Shown in pieces: positions 9,011 through 17,489 of a stretch of 64,000 bases of DNA; within the stretch, counting starts at the first letter, position 1; each line of letters opens with the position of its first letter. The stretch covers positions 1,178,001-1,242,000 of the forward strand of contig CBDFML010000012.1 of NCBI GenBank assembly GCA_965249645.1, read 5' to 3'. The position numbers and the translations under genes were made by a program. Under the pieces are notes generated by a model. It ran no database searches. It was given only the letters and a program-made list of their open reading frames with translations, and was not told where the DNA came from. Source of the DNA: CAVOEB01 sp965249645. Its GTDB lineage: Bacteria > Pseudomonadota > Alphaproteobacteria > UBA828 > JAPUJA01.

Positions 9011-9697
9011 CTAGTCTTCACCCTTCGTCTCTTCGGCCTTGGGTTTGGCCGTTTCCACGGCGTCCGGTCGCTTGTCGACAACCTCGTCGATCAGCCCGAA
9101 TTCCTTGGCCGCCTCGGCAGTCATGAACGTGTCGCGCTCGACATTGGTCTCGATCACCGAGAGCGGCTGGCCGGTGTGCTTGACGTAGATATTGTTCAGC
9201 CGCTCGCGAATCGAGAGAATTTCACGCGCCTGGATCTCGATATCCGTCGCCTGGCCCTGCGCCCCGCCGCTCGGCTGGTGGATCATGATCCGCGCGTTGG
9301 GCAGGGCGTAGCGCTTGCCCTTGGTTCCACCGCACAACAGCAGCGAGCCCATCGACGACGCCTGGCCGATACACAGCGTGGCGATTTCCGGGCGGATATA
9401 CTGCATGGTGTCGTAGATCGCGAGCCCGGCCGTCACCACGCCGCCCGGCGAATTGATATAGAACGAGATGTCGTTGGTCGGATTCTCCGATTCCAGGAAC
9501 AGGAGTTGTGCCGTCACCAGGCTGGCCACTTCGTCATGCACGGGCCCGGTCAGGAAAATGATCCGTTCCTTGAGCAGGCGCGAATAGATGTCGTAGGCCC
9601 TCTCACCCCGGTTGGTCTGCTCGACCACCATGGGCACCAGGGTGTTGGCATAGGTCTCGATCAAATCGCTCATCTCGGCGTCACTCTTCAAAGCCAC
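9011..9697 (-). CDS. clpP: ATP-dependent Clp protease proteolytic subunit ClpP
   Basis: ClpP is the barrel-shaped serine peptidase partner of ClpX. Counted from the GTG at 9697, the catalytic triad is Ser115 (GQASSMGS), His140 (IMIHQPSGG) and Asp189 (ERDTFM), all present. The GTG start has GAGAGGA about ten bases upstream; an in-frame ATG eight codons later (MSDLIETYAN, 9673) is the alternative and matches many homologues better, but has a poorer ribosome site. The C-terminus carries an extra Lys/Glu-rich tail (KPKAEETKGED). It lies 60 bases after tig and is probably co-transcribed with it. Confidence 0.95.
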   Translation of the reverse strand: MALKSDAEMSDLIETYANTLVPMVVEQTNRGERAYDIYSRLLKERIIFLTGPVHDEVASLVTAQLLFLESENPTNDISFYINSPGGVVTAGLAIYDTMQYIRPEIATLCIGQASSMGSLLLCGGTKGKRYALPNARIMIHQPSGGAQGQATDIEIQAREILSIRERLNNIYVKHTGQPLSVIETNVERDTFMTAEAAKEFGLIDEVVDKRPDAVETAKPKAEETKGED

Positions 9698-9756
9698 AGG
9701 GTCTTATCCTCTCAACCGGCCCAGACCGCATCGGCCCCGGCCGCGCCACGGGCCAC

Positions 9757-11223
9757 TCACGCCTTGAGCGTCTTGGCCGCGGCCGCTTTCTTCCTTGCCG
9801 GCGCCTTCTTTGCCGCGGGGGCCTTCTTCGCCGCCGTCTTCTTTGCCGCTGCCGCCTTCTTGGCGGGCTTTGCGGGCTTCGGTTTGGCCGGCTCCTTCGC
9901 TGCCTCGGGCGGCGCAAGCAGTTCCTCGACGCTCGACGGCTTGTCCGTCACCTTCGCCTTGCCGAGGATGACATCGACGGCCTTCTCCTCGTAGATCGGC
10001 CCGTGGAACTCGTCGAGCGCCTCGGGGTTCGACTTGTAGAACTCGAGCACCTTCTGCTCGTCGCCGGGAAACTGGGTCATGGCGCGCCGGATCGCGGCCT
10101 GCAGCAGCTCGTTCTGGTTCACCTCTATATCGTTCGTCCGGCCGATCTCTGCAAGCAGCAGGCCCAACCGGATTCGCCGCTCGGTGATGCCCTGGTATTC
10201 CGCGCGCACCTCTTCCTCGCTCTGATCTAGTTCTTCGAAGCTCTTTTCCGTCCGCTTCATTTCCTCGGTCAGTTGCGACCAGACTTGCTCGAACTCCTGC
10301 TCCACCATGCTTTCGGGCAGCGCGAAATCATGTTCGGCGGCGAGGCTGTCGAACAGCTCCCGCTTGAGCCGCTCGCGCGAGAGCGAGTCGTACTCGTTCT
10401 GCAACTGCGTGCGCACCGCCTCTTTTAACTTGTCCACCGACTCCATGCCGCGCCGCTCGGCAAACGCGGCGTCGAGCTCGGCCTTGACCGGCTCGCGCAA
10501 CTCCTTGACCTCGACCGCGAAGACCGCCGTCTTGCCGGCCATGGCCTCGGCCGGGTACTCGTCGGGAAACGCTGCCGTCACCGTCACGGAATCGCCCGCG
10601 CTGGCACCGGTCAGCTGCTCCTCGAAGCCCGGGATCAGCGCACCCGAGCCCAATTCAAGCTCGAAGTTCTCGGCGGTGCCGTTTTCGATCGGCTCGCCGT
10701 CGATTTGCCCCACGAAGTCGATCACGACCGTGTCGCCGCTCACCGCCGCGCGGGAGTCGCTCACCGGTTCGAAGCGTTTTTCCTGTTCGACCATGCGCTC
10801 GAGGGCCTTGTCCAGCTCGGCGTCGCCGACCGTGACCGCAAGCCTGGTCAGGGTGAGCTTGGACAGGTCGCCCGGGTCGATCGCGGGCAGCACCTCGAGT
10901 TCCATGGTGTATTCGAGATCCTCGCCCTCGGCGAACTTGGTGATCTCGATCTTGGGTTGCATCGCGGGGCGCAGCTCGCGTTCGGCCATGACGTCGCGCG
11001 AACTGTGGTTGACCTGGTGCTCGAGCACTTCGCCCAGCAAGGACGACGCATATTTCTTGCGAATCAGCGAGGCCGGTACCTTGCCCTTGCGAAAGCCCTT
11101 GATCTCGACGGTGCGGCCGAGCTCCTCGATGCGCTCCTCGATCTCGCCCTGGATCGCAGCAGCCGGTACCACGACCGAGTAGGCGCGCTTCAGACCCTCG
11201 TTCTGAGTCTCGGTCACTTCCAT
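9757..11223 (-). CDS. tig: Trigger factor, ribosome-associated chaperone
   Basis: Trigger factor binds ribosomal protein L23 and shelters nascent chains. The 488-residue protein has the ribosome-docking motif GFRKGKVP near residue 44, a central FKBP-type prolyl isomerase domain (about 150-245, SGDTVVIDFVGQIDGEPIENGTAENFELELG-like), and the helical C-terminal chaperone arms. It then carries a low-complexity Lys/Ala tail of about 45 residues (repeats of AAKK and APAAKK) beyond the usual end. That tail is the main oddity and could add nucleic-acid affinity. It heads the tig-clpP-clpX-lon-hup run. Confidence 0.96.
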   Translation of the reverse strand: MEVTETQNEGLKRAYSVVVPAAAIQGEIEERIEELGRTVEIKGFRKGKVPASLIRKKYASSLLGEVLEHQVNHSSRDVMAERELRPAMQPKIEITKFAEGEDLEYTMELEVLPAIDPGDLSKLTLTRLAVTVGDAELDKALERMVEQEKRFEPVSDSRAAVSGDTVVIDFVGQIDGEPIENGTAENFELELGSGALIPGFEEQLTGASAGDSVTVTAAFPDEYPAEAMAGKTAVFAVEVKELREPVKAELDAAFAERRGMESVDKLKEAVRTQLQNEYDSLSRERLKRELFDSLAAEHDFALPESMVEQEFEQVWSQLTEEMKRTEKSFEELDQSEEEVRAEYQGITERRIRLGLLLAEIGRTNDIEVNQNELLQAAIRRAMTQFPGDEQKVLEFYKSNPEALDEFHGPIYEEKAVDVILGKAKVTDKPSSVEELLAPPEAAKEPAKPKPAKPAKKAAAAKKTAAKKAPAAKKAPARKKAAAAKTLKA

Positions 11224-11288
11224 ATCAGATTTCGCCGACTCTTGATTGATGACTGGGATGAATGGTCAAAGATTTGCGACGGAAACGC

Positions 11289-11373
11289 TGGTGCGGGCGG
11301 AGGGACTCGAACCCCCACGACTTACGTCACCAGATCCTAAATCTGACGCGTCTACCAATTCCGCCACGCCCGC
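11289..11373 (-). tRNA. tRNA-Leu (anticodon TAG)
   Basis: The complement forms an 85-base class II tRNA. The acceptor stem GCGGGCG pairs with CGCCCGC, the D arm contains TGGCGGAATTGGTAGACGCG, the anticodon loop TTTAGGA gives TAG, a long variable arm follows (GGTGACGTAAGTCG), the T arm contains GGTTCGAGTCC, and CCA is encoded. The long variable arm is expected for leucine. Confidence 0.97.
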
Positions 11374-11456
11374 CCGCCGCACTCGACGTGACATGCACCC
11401 ACGAGCAATTCCCCTCGCGAACGCGAATCCATATAGCACAAAATCCCGTTTGTGCG

Positions 11457-11488
11457 AAAAAAGCGCCCCGGCCGGTTGACCGTCCGGG
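11457..11488 (-). terminator. Intrinsic terminator of the E1-like gene
   Basis: On the minus strand the nine-base arms CCCGGACGG and CCGGCCGGG pair at eight positions around TCAA and are followed by GCGC and six Ts (complement of 11457-11462). It begins 2 bases past the stop codon at 11490. This is the best-formed Rho-independent terminator in the window. Confidence 0.75.
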
Positions 11489-11489
11489 C

Positions 11490-13886
11490 TCAGGTGCCGG
11501 AGGACCGAGACAGCAGCAATTGCGCCGCCGCGTCGAGGATTGCGTCGCTGTCGAGGCCGTAATGACGATAAAGATCCGGGATATCGCCCGATTGCCCGAA
11601 GCGCTCGACGCCGAGCGCGCGAATCCGGTGGCCGCGCGCGGAGCCCAGCCAGGACAAGGTGGCGGGATGGCCGTCGAGCACCGTAATCAGGCCCGCGTCG
11701 GGGGCCAGCGGGTCGAGCAAGGCCTCCGCGTGGGACGCCGCGCCCGCATCTCCGGCCTCGCGCCGCTGCTGGGCTTTGGTCCAGCCGGCGTGCAGCCGAT
11801 CCGCCGAGGTCACCGCGAGCAGGCCGCTGCCTGGCACGTCCTCGGCGATTTGGCGGTGGGCCTCGATCGCCTCGGGCGCGAGGGCACCGGCGAACGCGAC
11901 GGCCAGCTCCGCTCCCGGGGCCGGCGGCACCAGCCAGTAGCCGCCCTCGATCACTTGGGCCGCCAGCGCGGGTGTCATGTCCCTTTCCGACTGTTCGATC
12001 TTGCGCGTCGAGAGGCGTAAGTAAACCGAGCCGCCGTCATCGGCCTGCATATGACCAAAGGCCCAGCGCATCATGACGGCAAGCTCGTCGATAAAGCCCG
12101 GTTCATAGGCGGAAAGCCCCACCTGGGCCAGGCCGATCAGCGGCGTTGCGATCGACTGGTGGGCGCCACCTTCGGGCGCCAGCGTGATGCCCGCGGGCGT
12201 CGCGACCACCATGAACCGGGCGTCGCTGTAGCAGGCGTAGTTCAGCGCATCGAGGCCGCGTTCGATGAACGGGTCGTAGAGCGTGCCGATCGGCAACAGG
12301 CGGGTCCCGAACAGCGCCGGGGCGAGGCCGAACGCCGCGAGCAGGAGAAACAGGTTGTTTTCGGCGATTCCGAGCTCGACATGGCGGCCCGACGGGGAGG
12401 CGCGCCAGGTCTGGGGCGAGGCAACCTCCTCGTCGCGAAAGACGTCCGTCTGCTCGTTGCGCCCGTAAAGCCCGACCCGGTTGACCCAGGGCCCCAGGTT
12501 GGTCGACACGGTCACGTCCGGCGAGGCGGTGACGATGCGAAGAGCAAGCTCGCTCTCGCCCCGCGCGAGGTCACTCAGGATGCGTCCGAACCCATCCTGG
12601 GTCGCAGCCCGCGCCGCCGCGGGAGTGGGAAAGGGCTCGGGTACCGCCACCGCCGGCACGGCGGAACGCACAGCCGGTCCCGCCGCCAGGGGCGCCGCCG
12701 CGACGAAGCGGCGGATGCGCTCCTCCCGCTCGCCCAAGCCTGCGAAGGGCTCCCACTCCGCGCCCTCGGCGATGCCGTGCGCCGCCTGGAAGGCCGCCAT
12801 CTGGGCCGGGTTCATCAGGCCCGAATGGTTGTCCTTGTGCCCCGCGAACGGCAGACCGTAGCCCTTGATTGTGTAAGCGATGAAACAATGGGGCGCATCG
12901 CTGCGCACACTGTCGAAGGCATCGAGGATGGTTTCCATGTCGTGGCCGCCGAGGTTGGTCATCAGCCCGGCAAGCGCGGCGTCGTCGTGCTCGTCGAGCA
13001 GCGCCGCGATGCCCGAAACGCCCGCGAGGTCGCGCCTCATATGCTCGCGCCAGGCCGCGCCGCCCTTGAAGGTGAGCGCCGAATAGAGCGTATTCGGACA
13101 GGTCTCGATCCAGTTCAGCAGGACGTCTCCGCCGGCGCGCGCGTCGGCAGCGGCCAAGCGCTTGCCGAATTTTAGCGTTAGCACCTCCCAGCCCATGGTT
13201 TCGAACAGGTCATCGAAACGGCGGAACAGCCGCTCGTCGGCGACCACCCCGTCGAGGCTCTGGCGGTTGTAGTCGACGATCCACCACAGGTTGCGAACGT
13301 CGTGTTTGACGCCTTCGAGCACGGCCTCGAACATGTTGCCCTCGTCGAGTTCCGCATCGCCGATCAGGGCGATCATGCGGCCCGGCGTCTCCCCGGTCGC
13401 GGGGCCGAGGTCGTGGCTCTTCAGGTAGTCCTGGGCGAGCGAGGCGAACAGGGTCAGCGCAGCGCCCAGCCCCACCGAGCCGGTCGAGAAATCGACCGCG
13501 ACGCTATCCTTGGTCCGTGAGGGATAGGCCTGGATGCCCCCGAAGCTGCGGAACGCTTCGAGCTGGGCCCGGCTTTGACGGCCGAAAAGATACTGGATCG
13601 CGTGATAGACCGGGCCGGCATGGGGCTTCACGGCGACCTGGTCGCGCGGGCCGAGAACGTGGAAGTAGAGCGCCGTCATCAGGCTCACCAGCGAGGCGCA
13701 GGAGGACTGGTGGCCGCCCACCTTGAGCCCGTCGCGGCTGGGCCGCAGGTGGTTGGCGTGATGGATCATCCAGGACGAAAGCCACAGCAGGCGGCGCTCG
13801 AGGTCGGCGAGATCGGCGAGCAGGTCCGGCGCGTAGGCGTCGTTGTCGGGACCGGGAAGCGGACGGGAATCGAGGCCTGCGACCAT
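11490..13886 (-). CDS. Homodimeric E1 / transketolase-type 2-oxoacid dehydrogenase
   Basis: This thiamine-diphosphate enzyme of the AceE-like family decarboxylates a 2-oxoacid. The 798 residues hold the N-terminal transketolase domain (GGHQSSCASLVSLMTALYF near 57; GDAELDEGNMFEAVLEG near 175, followed by VDYNRQS), the central pyrimidine-binding domain (HVELGIAENNLFLLLAAFGL near 500) and a C-terminal domain. It is shorter than classical AceE (about 890) and has no E2 or E3 neighbour. A divergent Lrp-type regulator 179 bases away recalls mdeB-mdeR pairs, where an E1-like protein handles 2-oxobutyrate. Exact substrate is not decided; pyruvate, 2-oxobutyrate and branched oxoacids are all possible. 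Confidence 0.82.
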   Translation of the reverse strand: MVAGLDSRPLPGPDNDAYAPDLLADLADLERRLLWLSSWMIHHANHLRPSRDGLKVGGHQSSCASLVSLMTALYFHVLGPRDQVAVKPHAGPVYHAIQYLFGRQSRAQLEAFRSFGGIQAYPSRTKDSVAVDFSTGSVGLGAALTLFASLAQDYLKSHDLGPATGETPGRMIALIGDAELDEGNMFEAVLEGVKHDVRNLWWIVDYNRQSLDGVVADERLFRRFDDLFETMGWEVLTLKFGKRLAAADARAGGDVLLNWIETCPNTLYSALTFKGGAAWREHMRRDLAGVSGIAALLDEHDDAALAGLMTNLGGHDMETILDAFDSVRSDAPHCFIAYTIKGYGLPFAGHKDNHSGLMNPAQMAAFQAAHGIAEGAEWEPFAGLGEREERIRRFVAAAPLAAGPAVRSAVPAVAVPEPFPTPAAARAATQDGFGRILSDLARGESELALRIVTASPDVTVSTNLGPWVNRVGLYGRNEQTDVFRDEEVASPQTWRASPSGRHVELGIAENNLFLLLAAFGLAPALFGTRLLPIGTLYDPFIERGLDALNYACYSDARFMVVATPAGITLAPEGGAHQSIATPLIGLAQVGLSAYEPGFIDELAVMMRWAFGHMQADDGGSVYLRLSTRKIEQSERDMTPALAAQVIEGGYWLVPPAPGAELAVAFAGALAPEAIEAHRQIAEDVPGSGLLAVTSADRLHAGWTKAQQRREAGDAGAASHAEALLDPLAPDAGLITVLDGHPATLSWLGSARGHRIRALGVERFGQSGDIPDLYRHYGLDSDAILDAAAQLLLSRSSGT

Positions 13887-14065
13887 GAATTTTTACCCAC
13901 TATAAAAAAGACCCGGCGGAAGGCTCCGGACAGTCACGATGGGGCCGAAATTCCTACTTGGGCGCAATGATACCATCGCCATGAGATGATTATCTTGCGT
14001 ATTGCGATGCCTAATGAGACGATTGCGCAATATAATTTTTACCCGTCGCACAAATCCGGTGGATC
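13887..14065. promoter_or_regulatory. Divergent control region with repeated motifs
   Basis: This AT-rich 179-base gap separates the E1-like gene and the Lrp-type regulator. An 11-base direct repeat AATTTTTACCC occurs at 13888-13898 and 14034-14044, next to both start codons. The first copy is part of TTTACCCACTATAAAAAAG (13892-13910), found again before the gene at 30003. A perfect palindrome ATTGCGCAAT lies at 14022-14031 with a half copy ATTGCG at 14001. These are candidate operators for the adjacent Lrp-type regulator; that is inference. Confidence 0.55.
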
Positions 14066-14539
14066 ATGCCTCAAACCCCTCCTCTCGACGCCATAGACCG
14101 CGCCATCCTGACGGTGCTCCAGGAAGACGCCCGGATTTCCAACGCGGAACTCGCGCGCCGCGTCGGCCTCTCGCCCTCGCCCTGCCTGCGCCGGGTTCGC
14201 GAACTGGAGGCCAGCGGGGTGATCCGCCGCTTCGTTACCCTGCTGGAACCGGCGGCCGTGGGCATGGCGGTCTCGATCTTCGTCAACGTCACCCTGGAGC
14301 GCCAGGTCGAGGGCGCGCTGGAAGGCTTCGAGGCGGCCCTGCTCGACCGTCCGGAGGTGATGGAGTGCTACCTGATGACCGGCGATGCGGACTATCTGCT
14401 CCGGGTCGTGGTGCCCGACCTGCCCGCCTACGAGCGCTTCCTGCTCGACCACCTGACGCGCATTCCCGGCGTCGCCAGCATCAAGTCGAGCGTCTCGCTC
14501 AGCCAGGTCAAATACCGCACCGCGTTACCTCTATCGTGA
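14066..14539 (+). CDS. Lrp/AsnC family transcriptional regulator
   Basis: This is a feast/famine-type regulator, 157 residues. An N-terminal winged helix-turn-helix (LDAIDRAILTVLQEDARIS, then NAELARRVGLSPSPCLRRVRELE, about residues 8-50) is followed by the ligand-binding RAM domain (ECYLMTGDADYLLRVVVPDLPAYERFL, about 98-125). It is divergent from the E1-like gene, the normal arrangement for a local regulator that senses an amino acid and controls its catabolic gene. The ATG at 14066 gives the family N-terminus; no strong ribosome site is visible (the preceding bases are CCGGTGGATC). Confidence 0.92.
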   Translation: MPQTPPLDAIDRAILTVLQEDARISNAELARRVGLSPSPCLRRVRELEASGVIRRFVTLLEPAAVGMAVSIFVNVTLERQVEGALEGFEAALLDRPEVMECYLMTGDADYLLRVVVPDLPAYERFLLDHLTRIPGVASIKSSVSLSQVKYRTALPLS

Positions 14540-14636
14540 TTTTAGATTCACCGAATAATGCTTTGACATATAACGGTATTGTGAAAAAAATCCCGCCGCA
14601 ATTTCCCGCATACCCGTGCCGTGCCATAATCGCGCC

Positions 14637-15659
14637 ATGACGAAGAAGATACGGGTTCATTTCAAGAGCAACCGGGCGAGTGCCGGAAGCTGGCCCGACA
14701 GCGACGAGGGCGAACGCGTCTTCGCATTTTCCCGGGAGCGTTTCGACGACGCGGCCATGGATCACCCCGAGCTCGCGCTCCTGATCGACCCCGTGTTCGA
14801 CTGGGACTGCGATAATTTCGCCGACTCCATGGCCAGCGCGGAAGTTCTGGTCACCTGGGACCTGCCCACCGTCGATCTCGCAACCCGCGCGCCCAACCTC
14901 AAATGGATCCACGTCGTCGGCGCCGGGGTCGAGCATCTGATGCCCATGAACTGGCTGCCCAAGGGCGTGGTGCTGACCAACAGCAAGGGCGTGCACGCGC
15001 GCAAGTCGGGCGAATACGGCCTCATGGCGCTGCTCATGCTGAACAACGCCATGCCCACCCTGATCGAGGCCCAGCGCGCCGCCCATTACGGCCCGGCCTA
15101 CTCCACCGCGCTCGAGGGCAAGACCCTGCTGATTCTCGGCGTCGGCCAGATCGGCGGCGCGGTTGCGGCCCACGCCAAGCATATAGGCATGCATGTGATC
15201 GGGGTGCGCCGCTCGGGCCGCCATTCCCGCCATGTCGACGAGATGGTCAAGCTCGACAAGCTCGACGCCCAGCTTCCCCGCGCCGATTTCGTGCTCGTCA
15301 GCCTGCCGTCCACGCCCGAGACCGTGGCCGTGCTCGATGCCAGGCGGTTGGCGCTGATGAAGCGCGGCGCTGGGCTGATCAACGTGGCCCGCGCCTCGCT
15401 GGTCGATTACGAGGCGCTCGCCACCCTGCTCCGCGCCGGCGCCCTGGGCGGCGCGGTGCTCGATGTCTTCGACCCCGAGCCCCTGCCCCGCTCCTCAATG
15501 CTGTGGACCGTGCCCAACCTGATCATCACGCCCCACGTCTCGTCCGACGAGCAGGAGCGCTACGTGCCCCTCGTTCTCGATCTCTTTTTCAACAATATCG
15601 AGCGCCTGCTCGAAGGCCGCCCGTTGCGCAACAAGGTCCGCCCGGAGTTAGGCTATTGA
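14637..15659 (+). CDS. D-isomer-specific 2-hydroxyacid dehydrogenase
   Basis: This cytoplasmic NAD(P)-dependent oxidoreductase interconverts 2-oxoacids and D-2-hydroxyacids. The 340 residues include the Rossmann motif LILGVGQIGGAVAAHAKHIGM near 165-185, a substrate region NSKGVHARKSGEYGL near 118-133, the arginine motif LINVARASLVDYEAL and the histidine of ITPHVSSDEQ near 301. The second ATG (14637) was chosen because the upstream MPCHNRA is not conserved-looking. The 97 bases before it are AT-rich and hold a TTGACA (about 14563) without a convincing -10. Substrate unknown; glyoxylate/hydroxypyruvate reductase type is likely. Confidence 0.88.
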   Translation: MTKKIRVHFKSNRASAGSWPDSDEGERVFAFSRERFDDAAMDHPELALLIDPVFDWDCDNFADSMASAEVLVTWDLPTVDLATRAPNLKWIHVVGAGVEHLMPMNWLPKGVVLTNSKGVHARKSGEYGLMALLMLNNAMPTLIEAQRAAHYGPAYSTALEGKTLLILGVGQIGGAVAAHAKHIGMHVIGVRRSGRHSRHVDEMVKLDKLDAQLPRADFVLVSLPSTPETVAVLDARRLALMKRGAGLINVARASLVDYEALATLLRAGALGGAVLDVFDPEPLPRSSMLWTVPNLIITPHVSSDEQERYVPLVLDLFFNNIERLLEGRPLRNKVRPELGY

Positions 15660-15710
15660 ATCGGAGATTGAACGAGAAGCCCGCCACGTCGATAATCCGG
15701 GTTCTAAACA

Positions 15711-15797
15711 GCCCGCGACTGCGGGCCGCCGCTTATGCGGCGGGAGCCTACGTGGCGACTGAACGCCGTTTGGCTCTTTCCGTAAGAGCGAAACGGC
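15711..15797 (-). repeat. Dispersed three-hairpin element, copy A (reverse orientation)
   Basis: Three hairpins follow one another: GCCCGC/GCGGGC with loop GACT (15711-15726), CCGCCGC/GCGGCGG with loop TTAT (15726-15743), and a bulged long hairpin with arms GCCGTTT and AAACGGC (15765-15797) enclosing GCTCTT/AAGAGC. Its reverse complement matches the copies at 31826, 39791 and 53617. It fills most of the gap before the MFS gene. Confidence 0.8.
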
Positions 15798-15813
15798 TAA
15801 AAGAGAAATCTTC

Positions 15814-16970
15814 ATGACCGCCGCCCCGCCCGATCCGGCCCAAAGCCGCTGGGACGTGGTGACCCTCGCCATCCTGGGCGGGATCATGGTCGGCCTCGTG
15901 GTCGGCAAGGTGCCCCCGGCGATGGCCGAGATCGGCACCGACCTGGGGCTCGACCGGGTTACCGCCGGCTGGCTCGCGTCGCTGTTCTTCGCCGTCGGCG
16001 CGGGTTTCGCGGTCATCGGCGGCATGCTGGGCAGCCGCACCGGCGCGCGGGCGATGGTGACGGGCGGCCTGCTCGTCATGGTAATCGGCGCGGTGATCGG
16101 CACCTTCGCACCCTCGGCGGGCCTGCTGCTGGCGAGCCGGGTCATCGAGGGCATCGGCTTCGCCACCGTCGCGGTGGCCGCGCCAAAGATTATCGTCGAT
16201 GCGACCCGCCCCGCCGACCGCGACATCGCGCTCGGCATCTGGAGCGTGTTCATGCCCGCGGGCATGGCGCTGGCCATGCTGGCGACGCCCCTGCTGCTGG
16301 GCGGGATCGGCTGGCGCGGCGTGTGGCTGGTCTCCGCCGCAGCGGTCCTCGCCGTGGCCCTGCTCATCGTCGCGGGCACGGGACGGCGCCGCTGGCCCGG
16401 CCCGTGCTCTGGCTGTTCGCCGGCGCGTTCCTGCTTTACACCGTCTCCTGGTTCGCCATCGCGGCCTGGCTGCCCACCTTCCTGGTCGAAACCCAGGGGC
16501 GCAGCGCCATGGCCGCGGGATTGTTCACGGCGCTGGTGGTGGCCTCGAACATGGGCGGTAATCTCTCGGGCGGCTGGCTGCTATCGCGCGGCGCGCCCCG
16601 CTGGAGCCTGATTGCGCTCGCCTTCACGACCATGGCGGTGACGGCCGTGCTCATTATCGGGCCGTTTACCGGCGACGGCGCGAAGATCCCGCTCGCCGTC
16701 GTGTTCAGCCTGATTAGCGGCGTGCTTCCGGCAGCGACCATCGCGGGCAGCGCGGCGCATGCGCCCAAGCCCCACCTCGTGCCCATGGCGAGCGGCTTCG
16801 CCATGCAGGGCGCGGCCATCGGCATGCTGATCGGGCCGCCGCTCATGGCCATCGTGGTCGGCGCCGTGGGCAGCTGGGAAAACGCCTGGTGGGCGATGCT
16901 GGTCTGCCCCGCGCTGGGACTTGCGGTTGCGGGCGGCGTGTGGGGGGCGGAACGGCGCCGTGCCTCCTGA
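15814..16970 (+). pseudogene. MFS transporter, frameshifted
   Basis: This is a twelve-segment major facilitator, inner membrane, of the CynX/NarK-like drug or anion type. Residues from 15814 give six membrane spans (MVGLVVGKVPPAMAEIG, then the motif-A-like GGMLGSRTGARAMV loop, to LAVALLIVAG). From about 16400 the reading continues one frame over with LWLFAGAFLLYTVSWFAIAAW and six more spans, ending at 16970. The switch falls at about 16380-16400, in the TM6-TM7 loop, where the linker is also short. Either the gene is dead, or a base was lost in sequencing. An in-frame restart downstream could give a half transporter. Confidence 0.8.
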
Positions 16971-16986
16971 CGCCACGCGAGGCCCA

Positions 16987-17469
16987 ATGACGATCACCGT
17001 TCGCCCCGCCCTCGCATCCGACGCCAAAGCGGTTGCCGCGCTGGCCGACGAGTTCGTGGCTTATATGCGCGCGCTGGGCGATACGGCGGAGGCGAAATTC
17101 TCGGCGGAAACCTACCTGCGCGACGGCTTTGGCGCGGAGCCTGCGTTTTTCTGCCTCGTCGCGGAAGCGAGCGCAACCGTCGTCGGCTATGTGATTTATC
17201 ACTACGGCTACGACGTCGATATGGCGGCCAGGACGTTGACGATCGTCGATTTCTTCGTGACCGAGGCCTACCGCGGCCAGGGCGCGGGAAAGGCCCTGAT
17301 GACCGGGGCCAAACAGGTCTGCCGCGACCAGCGGATCCCGGAGATCCTGTGGTCGGTCTACAAGCGGAACCCCTCGGCGCACCCGTTCTACGAGCACCTC
17401 GGCGGCAAGTACATCACCGACGAGGATTTCATGTATCTCGCGGTCGATGCGGGCGGCGGGGACGGTTAA
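16987..17469 (+). CDS. GNAT family N-acetyltransferase
   Basis: This acyl-CoA-dependent N-acetyltransferase has 160 residues. The start MTITVRPALASDAKAVAALADEF is typical; acetyl-CoA motif A is visible as DFFVTEAYRGQGAGKALMTGAKQVC (about 92-116, with the R/Q-x-x-G-x-G/A signature RGQGAG), and motif B as NPSAHPFYEHLGGKY near 136-150. It begins 16 bases after the broken MFS gene on the same strand, so the two were probably one transcript. Substrate cannot be inferred. Confidence 0.9.
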   Translation: MTITVRPALASDAKAVAALADEFVAYMRALGDTAEAKFSAETYLRDGFGAEPAFFCLVAEASATVVGYVIYHYGYDVDMAARTLTIVDFFVTEAYRGQGAGKALMTGAKQVCRDQRIPEILWSVYKRNPSAHPFYEHLGGKYITDEDFMYLAVDAGGGDG

Positions 17470-17489
17470 AAGACGCGCCGGCAGGCCGT

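Noticed and set aside
14562..14590. TTGACA before the 2-hydroxyacid dehydrogenase as a promoter
   Set aside because: No -10 box at 16-18 bases; I left it out as a promoter call.
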